This document shows, one piece after another, positions 25,061 to 37,813 of a stretch of 64,000 nucleotides of DNA. The DNA lies in contig OZ023265.1 of assembly GCA_964006375.1 (NCBI GenBank), positions 171,685,943-171,749,942 of the forward strand, given 5' to 3'. How positions within the stretch are numbered: the stretch's first letter is position 1; every line of letters begins with the position of its first letter. The notes beneath the pieces were generated by a model, which saw only the letters and a program-made list of their open reading frames with translations, made no database searches and was not told where the DNA came from. Made by a program: the position numbers and the translations under genes. Source of the stretch: Tillus elongatus (Eukaryota; Arthropoda; Insecta; Coleoptera; Cleridae).

Positions 25061-25379
25061 TTCCGTAGAAACACACATGAGTACAATTTGGACAACCAAA
25101 TTCATCGAAATGCAGTTTTCAGGCCTGTCAATCGTTAACAAAGTTGGTGTCATCAGAGGGGTGAATAAACTGTTTACTATTGACCGTTTATTCATCCCTT
25201 TTGTGACGCTAACTCTCTCACTCACGCTGTTTCCGAATCAAGAAAATACACGTATATGTGACGAACGACTGTGCTATATCAGCAAGATGTGGCCCCGCCG
25301 CATTTTGGGATTAATGTCGCCATGATCTGGATCAAGCTTTTCCGGAAAGATTGATTGGTAGGTGAGGTATAAGTGGTCT
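25061..25379. other. Intron DNA with a Penelope-type scrap
   Basis: GTTAACAAAGTTGGTGTCATCAG at about 25133-25155 resembles the hammerhead-like core of the Penelope-type terminal repeats. Otherwise unassigned. Confidence 0.4.
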
Positions 25380-26125
25380 GCCGACCGATAACTCAAAAAA
25401 TAATGAACCAATCTTGATCAAATTTGATGCGTACCTTTCTTTTGCAAGTGGCTTGGATAAGTTTGTTAGCCAGGAAAATCGGACCAGGTTTTCCCGGAAA
25501 TGTTTGTATTTTCCTTCTAAAAAATTCATATCTCCGGAAATAATAAAGTAAGGGCAACCAAATTTGACACGCGTGTTTGTATTATAAAGAGTCAAAGAGT
25601 AAACAAAATTTAGGTCTCTAGCTTTAAATACAAAGAAGTTATGGGCAGTTAAAGAGACAAATCTTGGAGTCTTCCTCAAAACGTCAAACTCGCAATTTTA
25701 AACGTCAAAATTGGCAATGTTTAGGCAAAGAACGTGAAACAAATACCGCTTGTGAAAAGAAAATGTTGCAAGAAGAGTGTTCTGCAAACCCTTAAGTTTC
25801 AGATTCAAGCGTCATTGCCCTTCATTTTACTAAAATAATTACAAAATATTCATTTCAAATAGACCCTTTCTTTGATGCTTTGGCTGTCAGTTTAGTTAAG
25901 TTGGTGCCTTTTTGGATATTTATTTGTGGGTTTAGTGGAGTTTATGATTTAACGGCCTATAATTGTTTTTAAGCTAATTTTCGTAGAACAAATTCGTTAA
26001 TGCAATTTTGCATTTTTTATCGAAATATAATGCGTTTGTAAAATAAAAATCTGAACGCAGTAAGTGCGTTTTGGTAGCGAATTTTCGGTAAATTTGCAGT
26101 TTAGCTCCCGAACGCTTTTCAAAAA
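25380..26125 (+). mobile_element. Microsatellite-carrying element, 3' body, no TA array
   Basis: Starts at CCGATAACTCAAAAAATAATG (25382-25402), runs through the conserved body (GTGGCTTGGATAAG, CATTGCCCTTCATTTTAC), and reaches a terminal motif copy at about 26055-26082. The GTGGCCCATAAG segment is deleted. Confidence 0.75.
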
Positions 26126-26297
26126 ACTATTTACAGAAACCTGCCTAGACCAACACCACCACCCCCCCCCCCCCCGATCCACAAACCCCTATAAAAATTT
26201 CTGCCCCTAAGGAAGTTACGGGACCAGGAGTGAGTAGGGGTGCTGGGCGGGGTAGGTAGTAAAAAGGAAATATGAGCAGAAAATTCGAATAAAACGG

Positions 26298-26640
26298 GCT
26301 TGAAAGCTGTCTTTTTCACATCTTGAAGCCATATCCCTCTTAAACCCTGCCTACCCTGCACAGCACCCCTATCCACCAGGGAGCCGTAACTTCCTTGTGG
26401 TTTCCGCAGCGAGGGTGGTTGTATGCACGCGAGGGGGAAGGAAAATCCCCACGACGAAGCAGCCGTCCTCCAACCCCTGCCACAAGTCGAACCGGGGGGT
26501 GGGGGGTGGTTTGGGCTGCTTCGTCGTATGCAATCCCCCCTCGTGTGCATACAACCACCCTCGTTGCATAAACCACAAGAAAACCTTGTTCATACCCCCC
26601 AAGGGGGATATGGCTTCAAATAGACAGCTTTCAAGCAGTT
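26298..26640. repeat. GC-rich inverted repeat inserted in MITE sequence
   Basis: Imperfect arms of about 160 and 135 bp (26298-26465 and 26505-26640). They share GGTTGTATGCACRCGAGG and an outer GAAAGCTGTC. The flanks on both sides resume MITE terminal-unit sequence, so the foldback sits inside it. A C15-type run lies at about 26161-26175. Opposed open frames here are by-products of the palindrome. Confidence 0.75.
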
Positions 26641-27065
26641 TTTGTATATTTTCAAACCATAAGTAATTTTGATAAAATATAGTACATTGTTTCTACTACA
26701 TAGGATATACCGATAATCAGATTGATGCCTGCTCGCATTTGCTATTAAAAACATTTTTATGGAAATTCACTTCCATAACACATTTGCTGCATCCAGACTT
26801 TTGAAAAATGTTTATATATTTTCAAACAATAAATTTATTTCGACGAAATATGGTACATTGTTTCTACTATATAGGCAACCAAGTTTGATGCCTGCTTTCA
26901 TCAAAAAAAGACATTTGCTATTAAAAATATTTTAAAGAAAATTCGCTACCATAACGCACTTGCCGCGTCCAGAGATTTTTTTAAACTTTAACTGGTAAGG
27001 CATACTTCCTCAGTGGGAAACTTTTTATAAAAAATGGCCACGATAACGCACTTGCTGCGTCGAAA
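26641..27065 (+). mobile_element. Stacked terminal units of the common MITE
   Basis: Three successive inverted-motif ends occur at about 26762-26791, 26940-26971 and 27032-27060. Each has the CATAACGCACTTGCTGCG type end and, in part, the TTTGATGCCTGCTT block, so several truncated units lie side by side. Confidence 0.7.
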
Positions 27066-27116
27066 TTCATTCATTGTGCTTCCCTTTAAACAAATGGGCT
27101 TTGACTGATGTTTTTT

Positions 27117-27622
27117 GTGAGTACAGGTGGCTCAAATTCGAGCCTCATCATTGGGATCTGAGAAACCGTAAGAGATACAACGTCGGTTACATTATGGCAA
27201 AGTTGCGTAATTTGATGCTCAGCAAAATGCAGTTTAGAAAATTAGAAAATTACGAATACTTCCGCTGATAATCTGAAAAAACCGAAAACTCATAAAATCT
27301 GTTTTATTTTTTTCTGAAAGACAAAACATCGGATTTCAAATTTGAAAATGTCATCTTGTAGGAGAGAAAAAGTGACCTTGATGAAGTGTTATTCATTTTG
27401 TTATATATTTTCAAGTAACGTCAGAAAAAAATAAAACAGATTTTATGAGTTTTCGGTTTTTTCCGATTATCACCGGAAGTATTCGGAATTTCCTAATTTT
27501 CTAAACTGCATTTTGCTGAGCATCAAATTGTGCAACTTTGCCATAATTTCACCGACGTTGTATCTCTTACGGTTTCTGAGATCCCAATGATGAGGCTCGA
27601 ATTTGAGCGACTCTGTACTTAC
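27117..27622. repeat. Inverted duplication of a small peptide-coding segment
   Basis: Arms of about 201 bp (27117-27317 and 27421-27622) are about 93-95 percent identical reverse complements around a 103 bp spacer. Each arm can encode a nearly identical 45-residue C-terminal peptide. A transcript across the whole would form a long hairpin. Confidence 0.9.
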
Positions 27623-27658
27623 ACCTACAAGCAGCAATATAAAAACAATAGAAAACAT
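27470..27658 (-). CDS. Possible small secreted peptide, 62 codons
   Basis: The open frame starts MFSIVFILLLVGVSTES, a good signal peptide (hydrophobic core at residues 3-13, likely cleavage after about residue 15-17). A basic mature part follows, with KFEPHHWDLRNRKRYNVG, a KR pair and the end SKMQFRKLGNSEYFR. No cysteines. I do not recognise the family. The peptide is duplicated in the opposite arm (27120-27268) without the signal peptide. Differences between the two arms are mostly amino-acid-changing, which does not suggest strong constraint since duplication. The GTAAGTACAG string just before SLKFE resembles a splice donor, so the frame could be part of a spliced gene or a retrocopy. It lies within the receptor's long intron. 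Confidence 0.35.
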   Translation of the reverse strand: MFSIVFILLLVGVSTESLKFEPHHWDLRNRKRYNVGEIMAKLHNLMLSKMQFRKLGNSEYFR

Positions 27659-28505
27659 GTAAGGCTAGAGATTGCGAGTCTGTCGCACAGCTCACCGTGT
27701 AATAGTAAAAATGTTTCACGAGTTACGAACTGCGAACTGAAAGTTTCTCTACGAAAGTTCTAACTCACTAACTAAAACGCCATAGGTCACAAATCCATAT
27801 CCGTAAAGCACTTTCAAGATTTTATATGTGAAACAAGTCGAGAACTTTATAAGTGCCTTAATCTTTTGTATATATCTAGAGAAACAGGATAAACCTGCAG
27901 CTACCTACACAAGCGATCCAACTTTGGTTTCCAGGAACGACAATACCAGACAAAATAAAACACAAACTCTAATCCGTGCGTAACGGAATCGAATAATCAA
28001 ATAATTCCCCATAACCAATAGAAAGTTCGCCGGAAAATAACAGTGGGTATGCAGAAAAGCATAAAGTTTGGTAATGTTGAGCAACTTTGTCCTTTGCACC
28101 AAAACCTATCGAACCGGAGTTCTAGCAGCAGCGTGGGCTTTAAACTCTTTCTAAATAAGACACATCACAGGAGGTCTTAAATTAGAACCGACTAAAGTTT
28201 TCTTCGATTTACCCCTAAAAACTTTAATTAGAAGTCATGTTCGTCGAAGCGAAATGATGCACAAAGATTGTAATGAGGTTCGAAAATATGTGGCTGGTGT
28301 TCCCAAAGCGTCGATTTATTTCAAATAAAGGCAGAGCGACGTAAAATTAAACATCCTTATTATCAGTTGTCAATAGCGTCACTACAATATAACTGGATTA
28401 TTTAAAAGATATCAACCGCCAGATCGTGTATTTTGAGATAAAACTACCAAACCTCTTGAAATCATGTAATTTAGTTAGTCTAAAATTACCCAAGTCTCCA
28501 AAGTA
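27623..28505. other. Unassigned intron DNA
   Basis: No gene, RNA or recognised repeat seen. Confidence 0.45.
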
Positions 28506-29150
28506 ATCGTAGCGACCTCTGACGCTTGATTCTCTATAGACAGTAACGGATTGTGGGTTTACTGTTTACATTTTTCAAATCGTTGCCGTTTCAGGCTCCT
28601 GTGAAATATTGAAAATGAGTAAAAGTGCTATGATCTTGTCAATGGCTTTGCAACAGGCAAGAAGTTGATTAAAATCTGGTAGAAGATTTATATAGACCCC
28701 AAAATATAAACATTACAATCGTTTTGCTATTGAATACACTTGGAAGAACCCAAAGCCACCACAGCCCTTTTTAAAAGAGCTTACGATCGTTTCATTAATC
28801 CAGTTAGCGTCATAGGAGGATAAAAAAATCGTAGCGACCTCTAACGCTTGATTCTCTATAGACAGTAACGGATTGTGAGTTGTAGGTTTACTGTTTACAT
28901 TTTTCAAATCCTTGCCGTTTCAGGCTCCTGTGACATTGAAAATGAGTAAAAGTGCTATGATCTTGTCAATGGCTTTGCAACAAGCAAGAAGTTTATTAAA
29001 ATCTGGTAGAAGATTTATATAGACGCCAAAATATAAACACTACAATCGTTTTGCTATTGAGTACACTTGGAAGAAGCCAAAGCCACCACAGCCCTTTTTA
29101 AAAAGAGCTGACGATCGTTTCATTAATCCAGTTAGCGTCATCGGAGGATA
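28506..29150 (-). mobile_element. Tandem Penelope-type terminal repeat relics
   Basis: Two direct copies of about 322 bp (28506-28827 and 28828-29150) differ at scattered positions. Each ends in the block shared with 11019-11110 and 60650-60735, including GACGATCGTTTC or its variant (28792, 29110) and the GTTAGCGTCATC stretch. On the minus strand these give a hammerhead-like GATGACGCTAAC...GAAACGATCGTC core. Tandem terminal repeats are a known habit of Penelope-like elements. No coding part is present. Confidence 0.6.
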
Positions 29151-32094
29151 AAACAGCCTAGACTTTTGACACGAACTGTGTTTATAAACTACGAGTCGAG
29201 CAAGTGGAACACCATAAATTTTGGACGCTGTTTGATCGCTTCTAGCTCAAAAACAAATTCACGGAATCTGCTCCAATTTTCACAGGTTGGCAGATGTTTC
29301 TTGGGGATTCTGATTGGTAGACAATAACAAAATTTGCAATCACGTGATATACGATACTGGGTGAAATATAAGTAAATGTTTTTTCAGCAACCCACTACGT
29401 TTTTATAATCAGTTTTGTATTTTAGGTCAAATCCAGCCTAGCAAAAATGCAAGCGAACCTCATTGGTCGATAAGGCGGGTTACGTTCGCTTTGGGTATTC
29501 AGTGCTGAAGAATATCTCTGTACCTCGGGACCTTTATTGAGATTTTGTTAATATCGCGTTCCACTACGTTGCTGTCATCAGTTTTGTTTTTGAGGTCAAA
29601 TTTGGCTCTTAACCACATTGTTTTTTCGCAAAATGCGCACTTCAATAGTCAATCAGTTGGGTTAGGTGAATTTTTGGTATGTAATTCAGAAACCTTAATA
29701 ACTCGGAACGTTTCCGAGATTTTATTAATATCGCAGCCCACTACGTTTATATCATCACGCTTTTTTTTATTGGACTGTTCCATAAATATTGTACTAGTGG
29801 CAATATACTATATAGTCTTAAGCGATACTAAATAAACTTAGCAGATTTTGTATAGTCAGAGAGATAAAAGTAAGTTCCTTTGTGTCTTTCCTTGTATTAA
29901 CCTCTTTTGACCGCAGCCTCCCCAGTATGTTAAAAAGTCACCATGACAGGCTCCATTGGTGTGAAAAGTGTCCCAGTGTTTCTCCTGCAACAACTTGTAG
30001 CGTAGATGTGTGCATGTATATGTATATGTGTGTATGTGCACATGAAGAGATAATGTGCATTTTCTGTCCTGCACATAGTGTTAAGTACTGGACGTATAAA
30101 ACCTATTGACGTGAGTGCGTATACATGAGTGTATATGCTCTCGCGTATGTGTATGAGTGGAGTATGTAAGTTTTAATTTTAAGATATATTTTTAGTAAAC
30201 AGCAAGCGTATAGGGAGATTAAAGTTAAAAGAAAAAAGTTAAATAGCTTGTTAGATTAACATTCTTAAGACAGGTTTTTCCATAATGAAAAGCAAGGTCA
30301 GATGCATCCTTGTTCATTTGGAAGATTGGCAGTGACTGAATGAGCCAGTTCTCAAAGTCAAAACTCTAATCAAAAAAAAATAATATTTTTTTATCATTGG
30401 TCGACGGAGAGGTTGATTTTGATTATTTTATTCTGAAGAATATCTCTTCACCTCGTGGCATTTTTGAGATTTTGTAGATATCGCATTCGACCTCGATTAC
30501 TTAGTGCATCATTATATTTTTTGTCAACATTTTTTGGTACACTTGAATGAATCAGTCGCTTATTGAATAAAAATACAACGTTTACTGGAGACGATCTATT
30601 CTAATTTTTAAGAAGAGACGACCTGAAATAACTGGAAGCAAACTTAATAACTCAAAGGGAGACTGTACTAAATGAGTAAAATCAGATATTCGGCTTTATT
30701 ATACTTAACGAATACTCGTGGAGGCCTACATATTTTGAGCTTTTCAGTTATGCTCTTGTTTTATTTAATGTTCTGGTAAAAATTTCTATTATATTTAAAT
30801 ACATTGACACGGTGTAATTATATTGAAATTGAATTGTTTTTGTTTAACTTGTTGTAATATTTAAAATACACAGGCACAAATTCTAGCCTATTGTTTTTAT
30901 TTAACGACTCTGTTTACAAACATCTCCTTCTCTAAACGTTATGATATTTGCTAGGGTTTTAAGGATGGCGTAAGCCCACCCACGATTTTTTCGTACAAAC
31001 TTTTTCATTCTCTTGCGATTTAATATGAAGTTTAAAACAGGCTGAAAATAAACATGAAAGCTTCTTTGATTATGAATCTAAAAATAAACAAAGCTATTTT
31101 CAAACTTGCCCATCTAAATTTTGTTGCCTGTCGTTTGTTTTGTTTATGTTTTTCCCCTTCATATAATATATTGTTTGTTTGTTTTGATACCCGTGTTGAT
31201 CCTGCTTGTTTTTTCGTATACAGTGTGTCTAGTTTACGGCGCAGTATGTGGTGATCTCGGAGATCGTACGAGATACAAACTCGATTAAGAGGGACGAAAG
31301 TTGATATATCTCAGTGATATATCATATTTATATAGTCTGTCCCAAACTGGATGGGAATGTATTGCTATCTCCGTTATTATTAGAGATAGGGACACGGTTA
31401 AATTAGCAATGTTTTGTAGAATTTCATGCTCGTTCCAAATATGAATTGCATTTTGCCCTGCCTCTTTTCGTTTTCGAGTTATTTTGAAAAAACAAAATTT
31501 GTCAATTTCTTTTTTTACAATATCTAAGTAGGCGTTGATCTGACATGTCCGAGACTTGCACATTATCAGGACACTTTTTACAGAGTAATCTTTTTGTGCT
31601 ATTCTCAACTTTGGATTGTCATTTGTTTTTTAGCTACAGGTATCAACGTTTGTTTTCATAACGGCAGCCCTATTTGATTTTTGCTCATGTGATAGCCTGT
31701 GAAAAGAGCTTTTCAATAATGTACAACATGCTTGAGAAATCTTGTAATTGCACTGACAAATTTGAGAAAAATCGTTTTGAGGATAGTAGGCTATGAAATC
31801 CAATACCAGGAAACAAACGACAAAAAAAAGTTCAAAAAGCAGTAAGCCATGGAGTCTAACAAGAGACATTAACTTTTAACATAATTTTCCGTAATGATTC
31901 ACGATAAAAAAATATTGTGATTTAATTTACAATACTTAATTAGGTAATAATGCTAGGTAATATTTTGTGAAACGGTTTAATAACGAAACCCGAACACACT
32001 GTATATTTACTGTATAGTTTATTGACCACAAATGTACAATACGTATTTACAGGAAGTCTAATTTGACTTCCATAAAAAAGGGTATATCCAAATA
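29151..32094. other. Receptor intron DNA with weak ~180 bp repeats
   Basis: Diverged copies of a unit with GAGATTTTGTTAATATCGCG and CCACTACGTT lie at about 29385-29570, 29570-29755 and 30400-30540. A TGTCCCAAACTGGATGGGAA end at about 31340 also occurs at 11341. A GTGTATATG-rich patch is at about 30010-30160. No gene found. Confidence 0.5.
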
Positions 32095-32480
32095 AAGTGG
32101 TCAACAAAAAGATCGACAAAAGCAATTTTTAGACCCATTTTCAATTAGCTGTTACTTTTTTAAAAGTTGACTTTTTGCATTGCGCAAAAGCCCACTTGGT
32201 CAAGCTAATGCAGAATACCACAATTTTTGAAGAAGTTAAAAAAATTTATATTTTACTAGGCGTAATATAAAGCCGCGTAAAAGTTGCAAAAGTTTCGTTG
32301 TCTGCCATTTTGTTTAAAAAATATATCGTCTGCCATTATAGATAATAAGTAATTTAATATCAATATCTCTAGACGTTTTCGACAATTTTTTGATTACGAC
32401 CTTTTGGAATTTTATACAGGGCGAAACTAAGAAATTGTGAAGATCTTGGTAGCGATATTCTAAAAGTACTGTAATTTGAA
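32095..32480 (-). mobile_element. Tc1-like transposon 3' end fragment, copy 2
   Basis: Reverse complement of 42658-43062. The outer end reads AGTGGTCAACAAAAAGATCG, the terminal inverted repeat style of Tc1 elements. Only the non-coding 3' part remains. Confidence 0.75.
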
Positions 32481-33744
32481 CAATTGTTTATGTTGTTAGC
32501 CATAAAATCAGCAACGTCTGCTAAATTAGTGTAGATGCAAAAAATGTTTGAGTAACCTTGCCGTGGATACTTGTAAAAAAAATTCGCAAGGTACTAAAAT
32601 ATTCTGCCAGGGTGGTAGCTTACTCTTTCTTCCTTGTATCTGTCAGTTTTTTGTGTTATTAACATAAAATCACCTTAAGAAATGCGTTTGAGCAGGACCA
32701 AGCACAAAATAGGGCAAAATAACTTCTGGAAGCCGTACTGGTTCTTTCTTTTATTGGTCCCTCAAGATATAAGATGTTTTTGCGTAAGTATAGTATCATG
32801 TTGGGGCGCTACATCTTGCTGATTAATACATTAAATTAATACGTCTCGATCTAGAGTATTTGAAAGTATTAAGTTATATTCGCAGTTATTTTTGAAGAAC
32901 GTGTGCGAAAATTATACAATACTTTCGCCCAAAATTCCCGTTGATAACGATTAATATACAATTAATCAGTGACACATCTAAAGCAATACATATATTTTTA
33001 GTGACCAAGTAAACGGACTTCCAGCTAATTGTAATTGAAACTGTCATAGCTAATTAAATCAACCAACCGTTATGAAGCACCATGGGGGGTAGGATTCTGA
33101 TATACATACAACTCAATGGAAATTCCATTTCAGGAAATTACAGAATCGGATTAGGCGGAGAAGACAGCCAGCCGTGTAAGGGACGAAACACGCCGTGCTT
33201 ACACATATTAAAACTTTTATAATTGAATATGTTACCGGAACAGTGACGTATAATGTTGCGGCTGTAAGCGGGCCTGACCCTCCTGATTGCAGTACTTATT
33301 AAGCTGCCTCTTGTGCCCCCTGTCACGTGCTAAACGCGGAAAAATCATTACACATGAAAGTTTAAAAGGTAGAGGGATTTTTTTATAACTGCCCTGAAGG
33401 TAAATTCGCATAGATTGTGATTCTGGCTTGTCCTAACGCATTTTTTTAACATGTCGGTATGAAGCAGCTGAGTCAAATATCGTTAATTTATGTAATTGTG
33501 TTTCTACAAGGTTTTGTTTTGCATGAAAAATATCCAGGGAACAAACAAAATTTTTCACTGGTGCAATTTGTGAAAAACATTTTTAAAACCTCCAACGCAT
33601 CAACATACATATTTAAAATGATCAGCACTGTGGGGACTGTGTGTGTGTGGTAGTCAGGTTTATGTTTTTGAAAAAATACCTGAATGAAATCATCACAGTC
33701 CAAAAGCGATTGACCTTATCGTTACAATCATGACTTTGTTTTCG
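32481..33744. other. Receptor intron DNA
   Basis: No gene or repeat recognised. The part around 33000-33330 is less AT-rich and repeat-free, so it could hold conserved non-coding sequence. Confidence 0.4.
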
Positions 33745-33882
33745 GCTTTTTTGTGAATTTTCTTATAAAAAAAATCACTAATGAGGAGATCTCGACTTTT
33801 GAATTTTGAAAAAAATTCTTCAGATGAGCGCTAATTAGGCCTCCTAGAACACATATCCGGGTCAGTTTCAATTTTTTTTATG

Positions 33883-33978
<96 letters not shown>

Positions 33979-35047
33979 ACCGATAACTCAAAAAATAATA
34001 GGCCGATTTTGATTAAATTTCGTGAATACCTTCCTTTTGCAAATGGCTTGGATAAGTTCGTTAGCCAGGAAAATTGGCCGAGGTTTTCTTTCAAAAAAAG
34101 TTTATATCTCCGTAATTAACAAAGTAAGGGCAACCAAATTTGGTACCTTATAGGTGAGTTACCTACCAAAATTTTAGCTATGTAGGTCAAAAGACAAAAA
34201 GGTATAGGCATTTAAAGAAAAATAAATTGGGGTTTTCCTCAAAACGTCAAAATTGCGATTTAAAACGTCAAAATTGGCAACATTTAGGCAAAGAACTTGA
34301 ATTTAATACGGACTATGGAAGTAAAATGTCCCAAGAAGAATGTTTTACAAACCCTGAAGTCTTGTTTTAACCGTCATTGTCCTTCATTTTACTAAAATGT
34401 TTCCAGAAAATTCATTCCAAATAGACCCTTTCTCTGATGCTTGGCAGTAGCCTTAGCTATAGAGTTTATCGTTTAATGGTATATAATTTTTGTCGAATTT
34501 TCGTAAAAAATCAATAAAGCTCAATATATCCGTTATTATAAAAGTTATGAAAAAAAAAGGTATATATTAATTATAGGGTGTCTTGAGCTACATCTTAAAA
34601 AATATTTCTACAATCACAGGGTGGCCCATAGGTCATTGGTGATACAATTTAATTATTTTTAATCAAACACGCTTTACGTTATTGCATTTTTGCATTTTCC
34701 ATCGAAATATAATGCATGTTTGTAAGAGAAGAAATTGTGGACGCAGCAATGGTGCGTTATGGTAGCGAATTTTGATGAAATGCTTCATATTTGAATAGCT
34801 CAATTTGCTATTAACCTATAAGGTTAACTAAGAAACGAGTTTTTTCGGGAACACTTTAAGTTTACTTTCAGAAATTTTTGTACATTTTCAAAAAATAAAG
34901 TTATTTGTTGAACCATGGCACATTGTTTTTACTATACAGGTTATACTGGTAACCAAATTTGATGCCTGCCTTCTTAAAAAAACACATATTTGCTATTAAA
35001 AACATTTTAATGAAAGTTCACTACCATAACGCACATGCTGCGTCCTG
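33745..35047 (+). mobile_element. Microsatellite-carrying element, near-complete copy
   Basis: One of the best copies. Palindrome GTGAATTTTCTTATAAAAAA...ATCACTAATGAGG (33752-33787), TGAGCGCTAATTAGG block, (TA)n at 33883-33975, CACACCGATAACTC block, the full body, then the terminal unit with inverted ends at about 34738-34765 and 35017-35045. Total about 1.3 kb. Non-coding. Confidence 0.85.
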
Positions 35048-35107
35048 GCTTTTTAATTGGTATTTCGTCTTGAAAAGTTTTTCCAGAAGTTCTTCCCTTT
35101 GGCTGCC

Positions 35108-35147
35108 CCTTTCTTTTAAGTGAATTTTCGTAGCAAAATTCGCCAAT

Positions 35148-35235
<88 letters not shown>
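35108..35235 (+). mobile_element. 5' piece of a split microsatellite-carrying element
   Basis: Short palindrome AGTGAATTTTCGTAGCAAAATTCGCC (35118-35144, AGTGAATTTTC against AAAATTCG) followed by (TA)n (35151-35233). The matching 3' block (CACACGGATAACTC) is at 40759-40772, beyond two mariner insertions and two more TA segments. Confidence 0.8.
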
Positions 35236-37813
35236 CAGGGTGTTTTCTAATTGAATGTCAATAGTGTTGGGGGTGATTTTTGGGTCCATTTTAAGAAGAA
35301 AACTTCAGATGAACCTATGTCCTAAACGTCTCAACTTTTGAGATACAGAGTGGTAAAGTTTTTAAGAATAGGTAATTTTTTAATAATATCTCTAATACCA
35401 CTTTAGATATTTTAATGAAATTTCGCATACAGGTACTACGCATCAAGAGGCATTTTTTCATGTACCACTTTTTTTAAATTTCCACCAGTGACGTTCGTGC
35501 GGAATCTTACCTGCGTATTTTGGCAGACAATTGGTGGTACGCCACTGATATCTCTTAAAATAAAAATTATTTTTGAAATCCACATTCAATGCGTTGAACT
35601 GTGATATCAAGTAAAATGTCAAAATTATAGTGATGAGAATTTTAATATTAGTTAAGAAATTTGGTGTTATATTGGAATGAGTTCTATTATAATGGTATAT
35701 GAATACTAGTGGCAGCTGCAGGAGTGATATTGATAGAAATGCAGAAGGAAGAAACATACGTTGAACAAAAGTGACATTTTATAAAAATATTTTGATAGTT
35801 TAGTTTGGAACATAAAATAGAATTGTGTTAACTGCAAGCACAAGCTTATGCTTATTTGTGGAACATACTGTGAAATTTGAATCAATAAAACATACTATAC
35901 TACTACTATTTCTAAGCAAATGTGATTACCTACTTGGGTTTTCCAGTCCGATGCACGGTTTTTGCGCTAAAAAATAAAATATATTTCTCTGCATGGTCAT
36001 AACAATATCGGTAATATGACAATAGCACAATGTAGAGAAATAGTAGGATGTGTCTGTAAGAAGAAAACTACATATGAACGTATGCCCTAAACGTCTTTAC
36101 TTTCGAGATACAACAAAATACAATAGAACATAAAAAATAGATAAGTTGTTGAAAATGCCCTCCTCCTGCAATAATGCATGCTTTAGCTCTTTTGGTCATA
36201 TTGTCGCGCACTCTTTTAAGTATACCGCCAGTATTTCTTATTATACCGCAGGAAGCTATTATACAATCCTTCAGCTCTTCTAGAGTGTTTACTGGGGTGT
36301 ACTAGGGTAAACTGGGGTTTTAAGATGCCCACATAAGAAAAAGTCCACACTATTTAAATCTGGGGATCTAGGAGGCCATGGTTGGGGTCCACCACGAGCT
36401 ACCCGTCGGTTATTAAATGTGTGATTTAAATAGTCTCTTGCTTCAATACTACAGTGAACGGGCGCGCCGTCATGCATGAACCACATTGTATTTCTAATTA
36501 AAATTGGTACTTCTAGCAATATGGGAAAATCCTCCTCTAGAAACCAGCAATAATTATGGCCATTTAGTCTTTGTGGTAGGAAAAAAGGTGCAATTAAGTA
36601 ATTTCCAATAATTCCAGCTCATACATTCACTGAAAATTCTACTTGATGGTTAAATTGTACAACTGCATGAAGATTTTCGTCTGCCCAAATTTGATGATTA
36701 TAATAATTTCTGATGGCGTTTCTGGAGAAGTTACCTTCATCTGTAAACATTATTTCACGGTCAAACAAGGGATTATGCGCTATTTTCTCCAAAGACCAAT
36801 GACAAATATTAACTCCCAAAGGAAAGTCTGGGGGAAGTAACGCTTGGACCCGTTGAATATGATACGGGTATAACAGAAAATCGTGCAAAATTTTCCAAAC
36901 CATAACGTGCGAGATATTCAAAATTACCAATTTTTCTAGTACTAAGTTCAGGATTTTCATCAATCGAATTCAAAACTGCTTCTTCAATTTCTGGAGTTCT
37001 TATAGGTCGATGGGCCCCTTCTAACTGATTATTTGGCTTCAAACTACCAGTTTCAGTCAATCTTTTATGAACATGTGCAAATCTTTGCCTATCAGGTATG
37101 ACACTATTAGGAAAGCGCTCTTGATAAAATCGCCTAGCTTCCGGTGATCTGCCATCAGCCAAACCGTACATGTAATGCATGTCTGCCATCTCCTCATTAG
37201 TAAATTTAACCATTTATTTCAAAATAACACACTGCTCAAATATTTTAAACACCAAAGACGCGAAGAGTTGAATTTAAAGCTGAACTGTCAAAGTAAATGA
37301 CAACAGAATTAATCATTCTTACACACAGCCTACTATTTCTCTACATTGTGCTATTGTCATATTAACGATATTGTTATGACCATGCAGATTTATATCTTTT
37401 ATTTTTTTAGGCGAAAACCGTGCATCGGACTGAAAAAAAAACAAAGTAATCAAATTTGCTTAGAAATGAATGGGGATTTCAAAAATAAGTTTTATTTTAA
37501 GCGATATCAGTGGCGTATCATCAATGTCTGTCAAAATATGCAGGTAAGATTCCGCACAAACGTCACTGGTGGAAATAAAAAGAAATGTGATACATGAAAA
37601 AATGCCTCTTGATGCGTAGTACCTGTATCCAAATTTCATTAAAATATCTAAAGTGGTATTACAGATATTATAAAAAAAGTTACTTATTTTTAAAAACTTT
37701 ACCCTGTATCTCAAAAGTTAAGACGTTTAGGACAGACGTTCATATGAAGTTTTCTTCTTAAAATGGACCCAAAAATCACCCCCTTAAATATTTACATTCA
37801 ATTAGAAAATGCC

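Noticed and set aside
26131..26666. Several Pro/Gly-rich frames over the GC-rich foldback
   Set aside because: They mirror each other because the sequence is an inverted repeat, and none has a plausible protein pattern.
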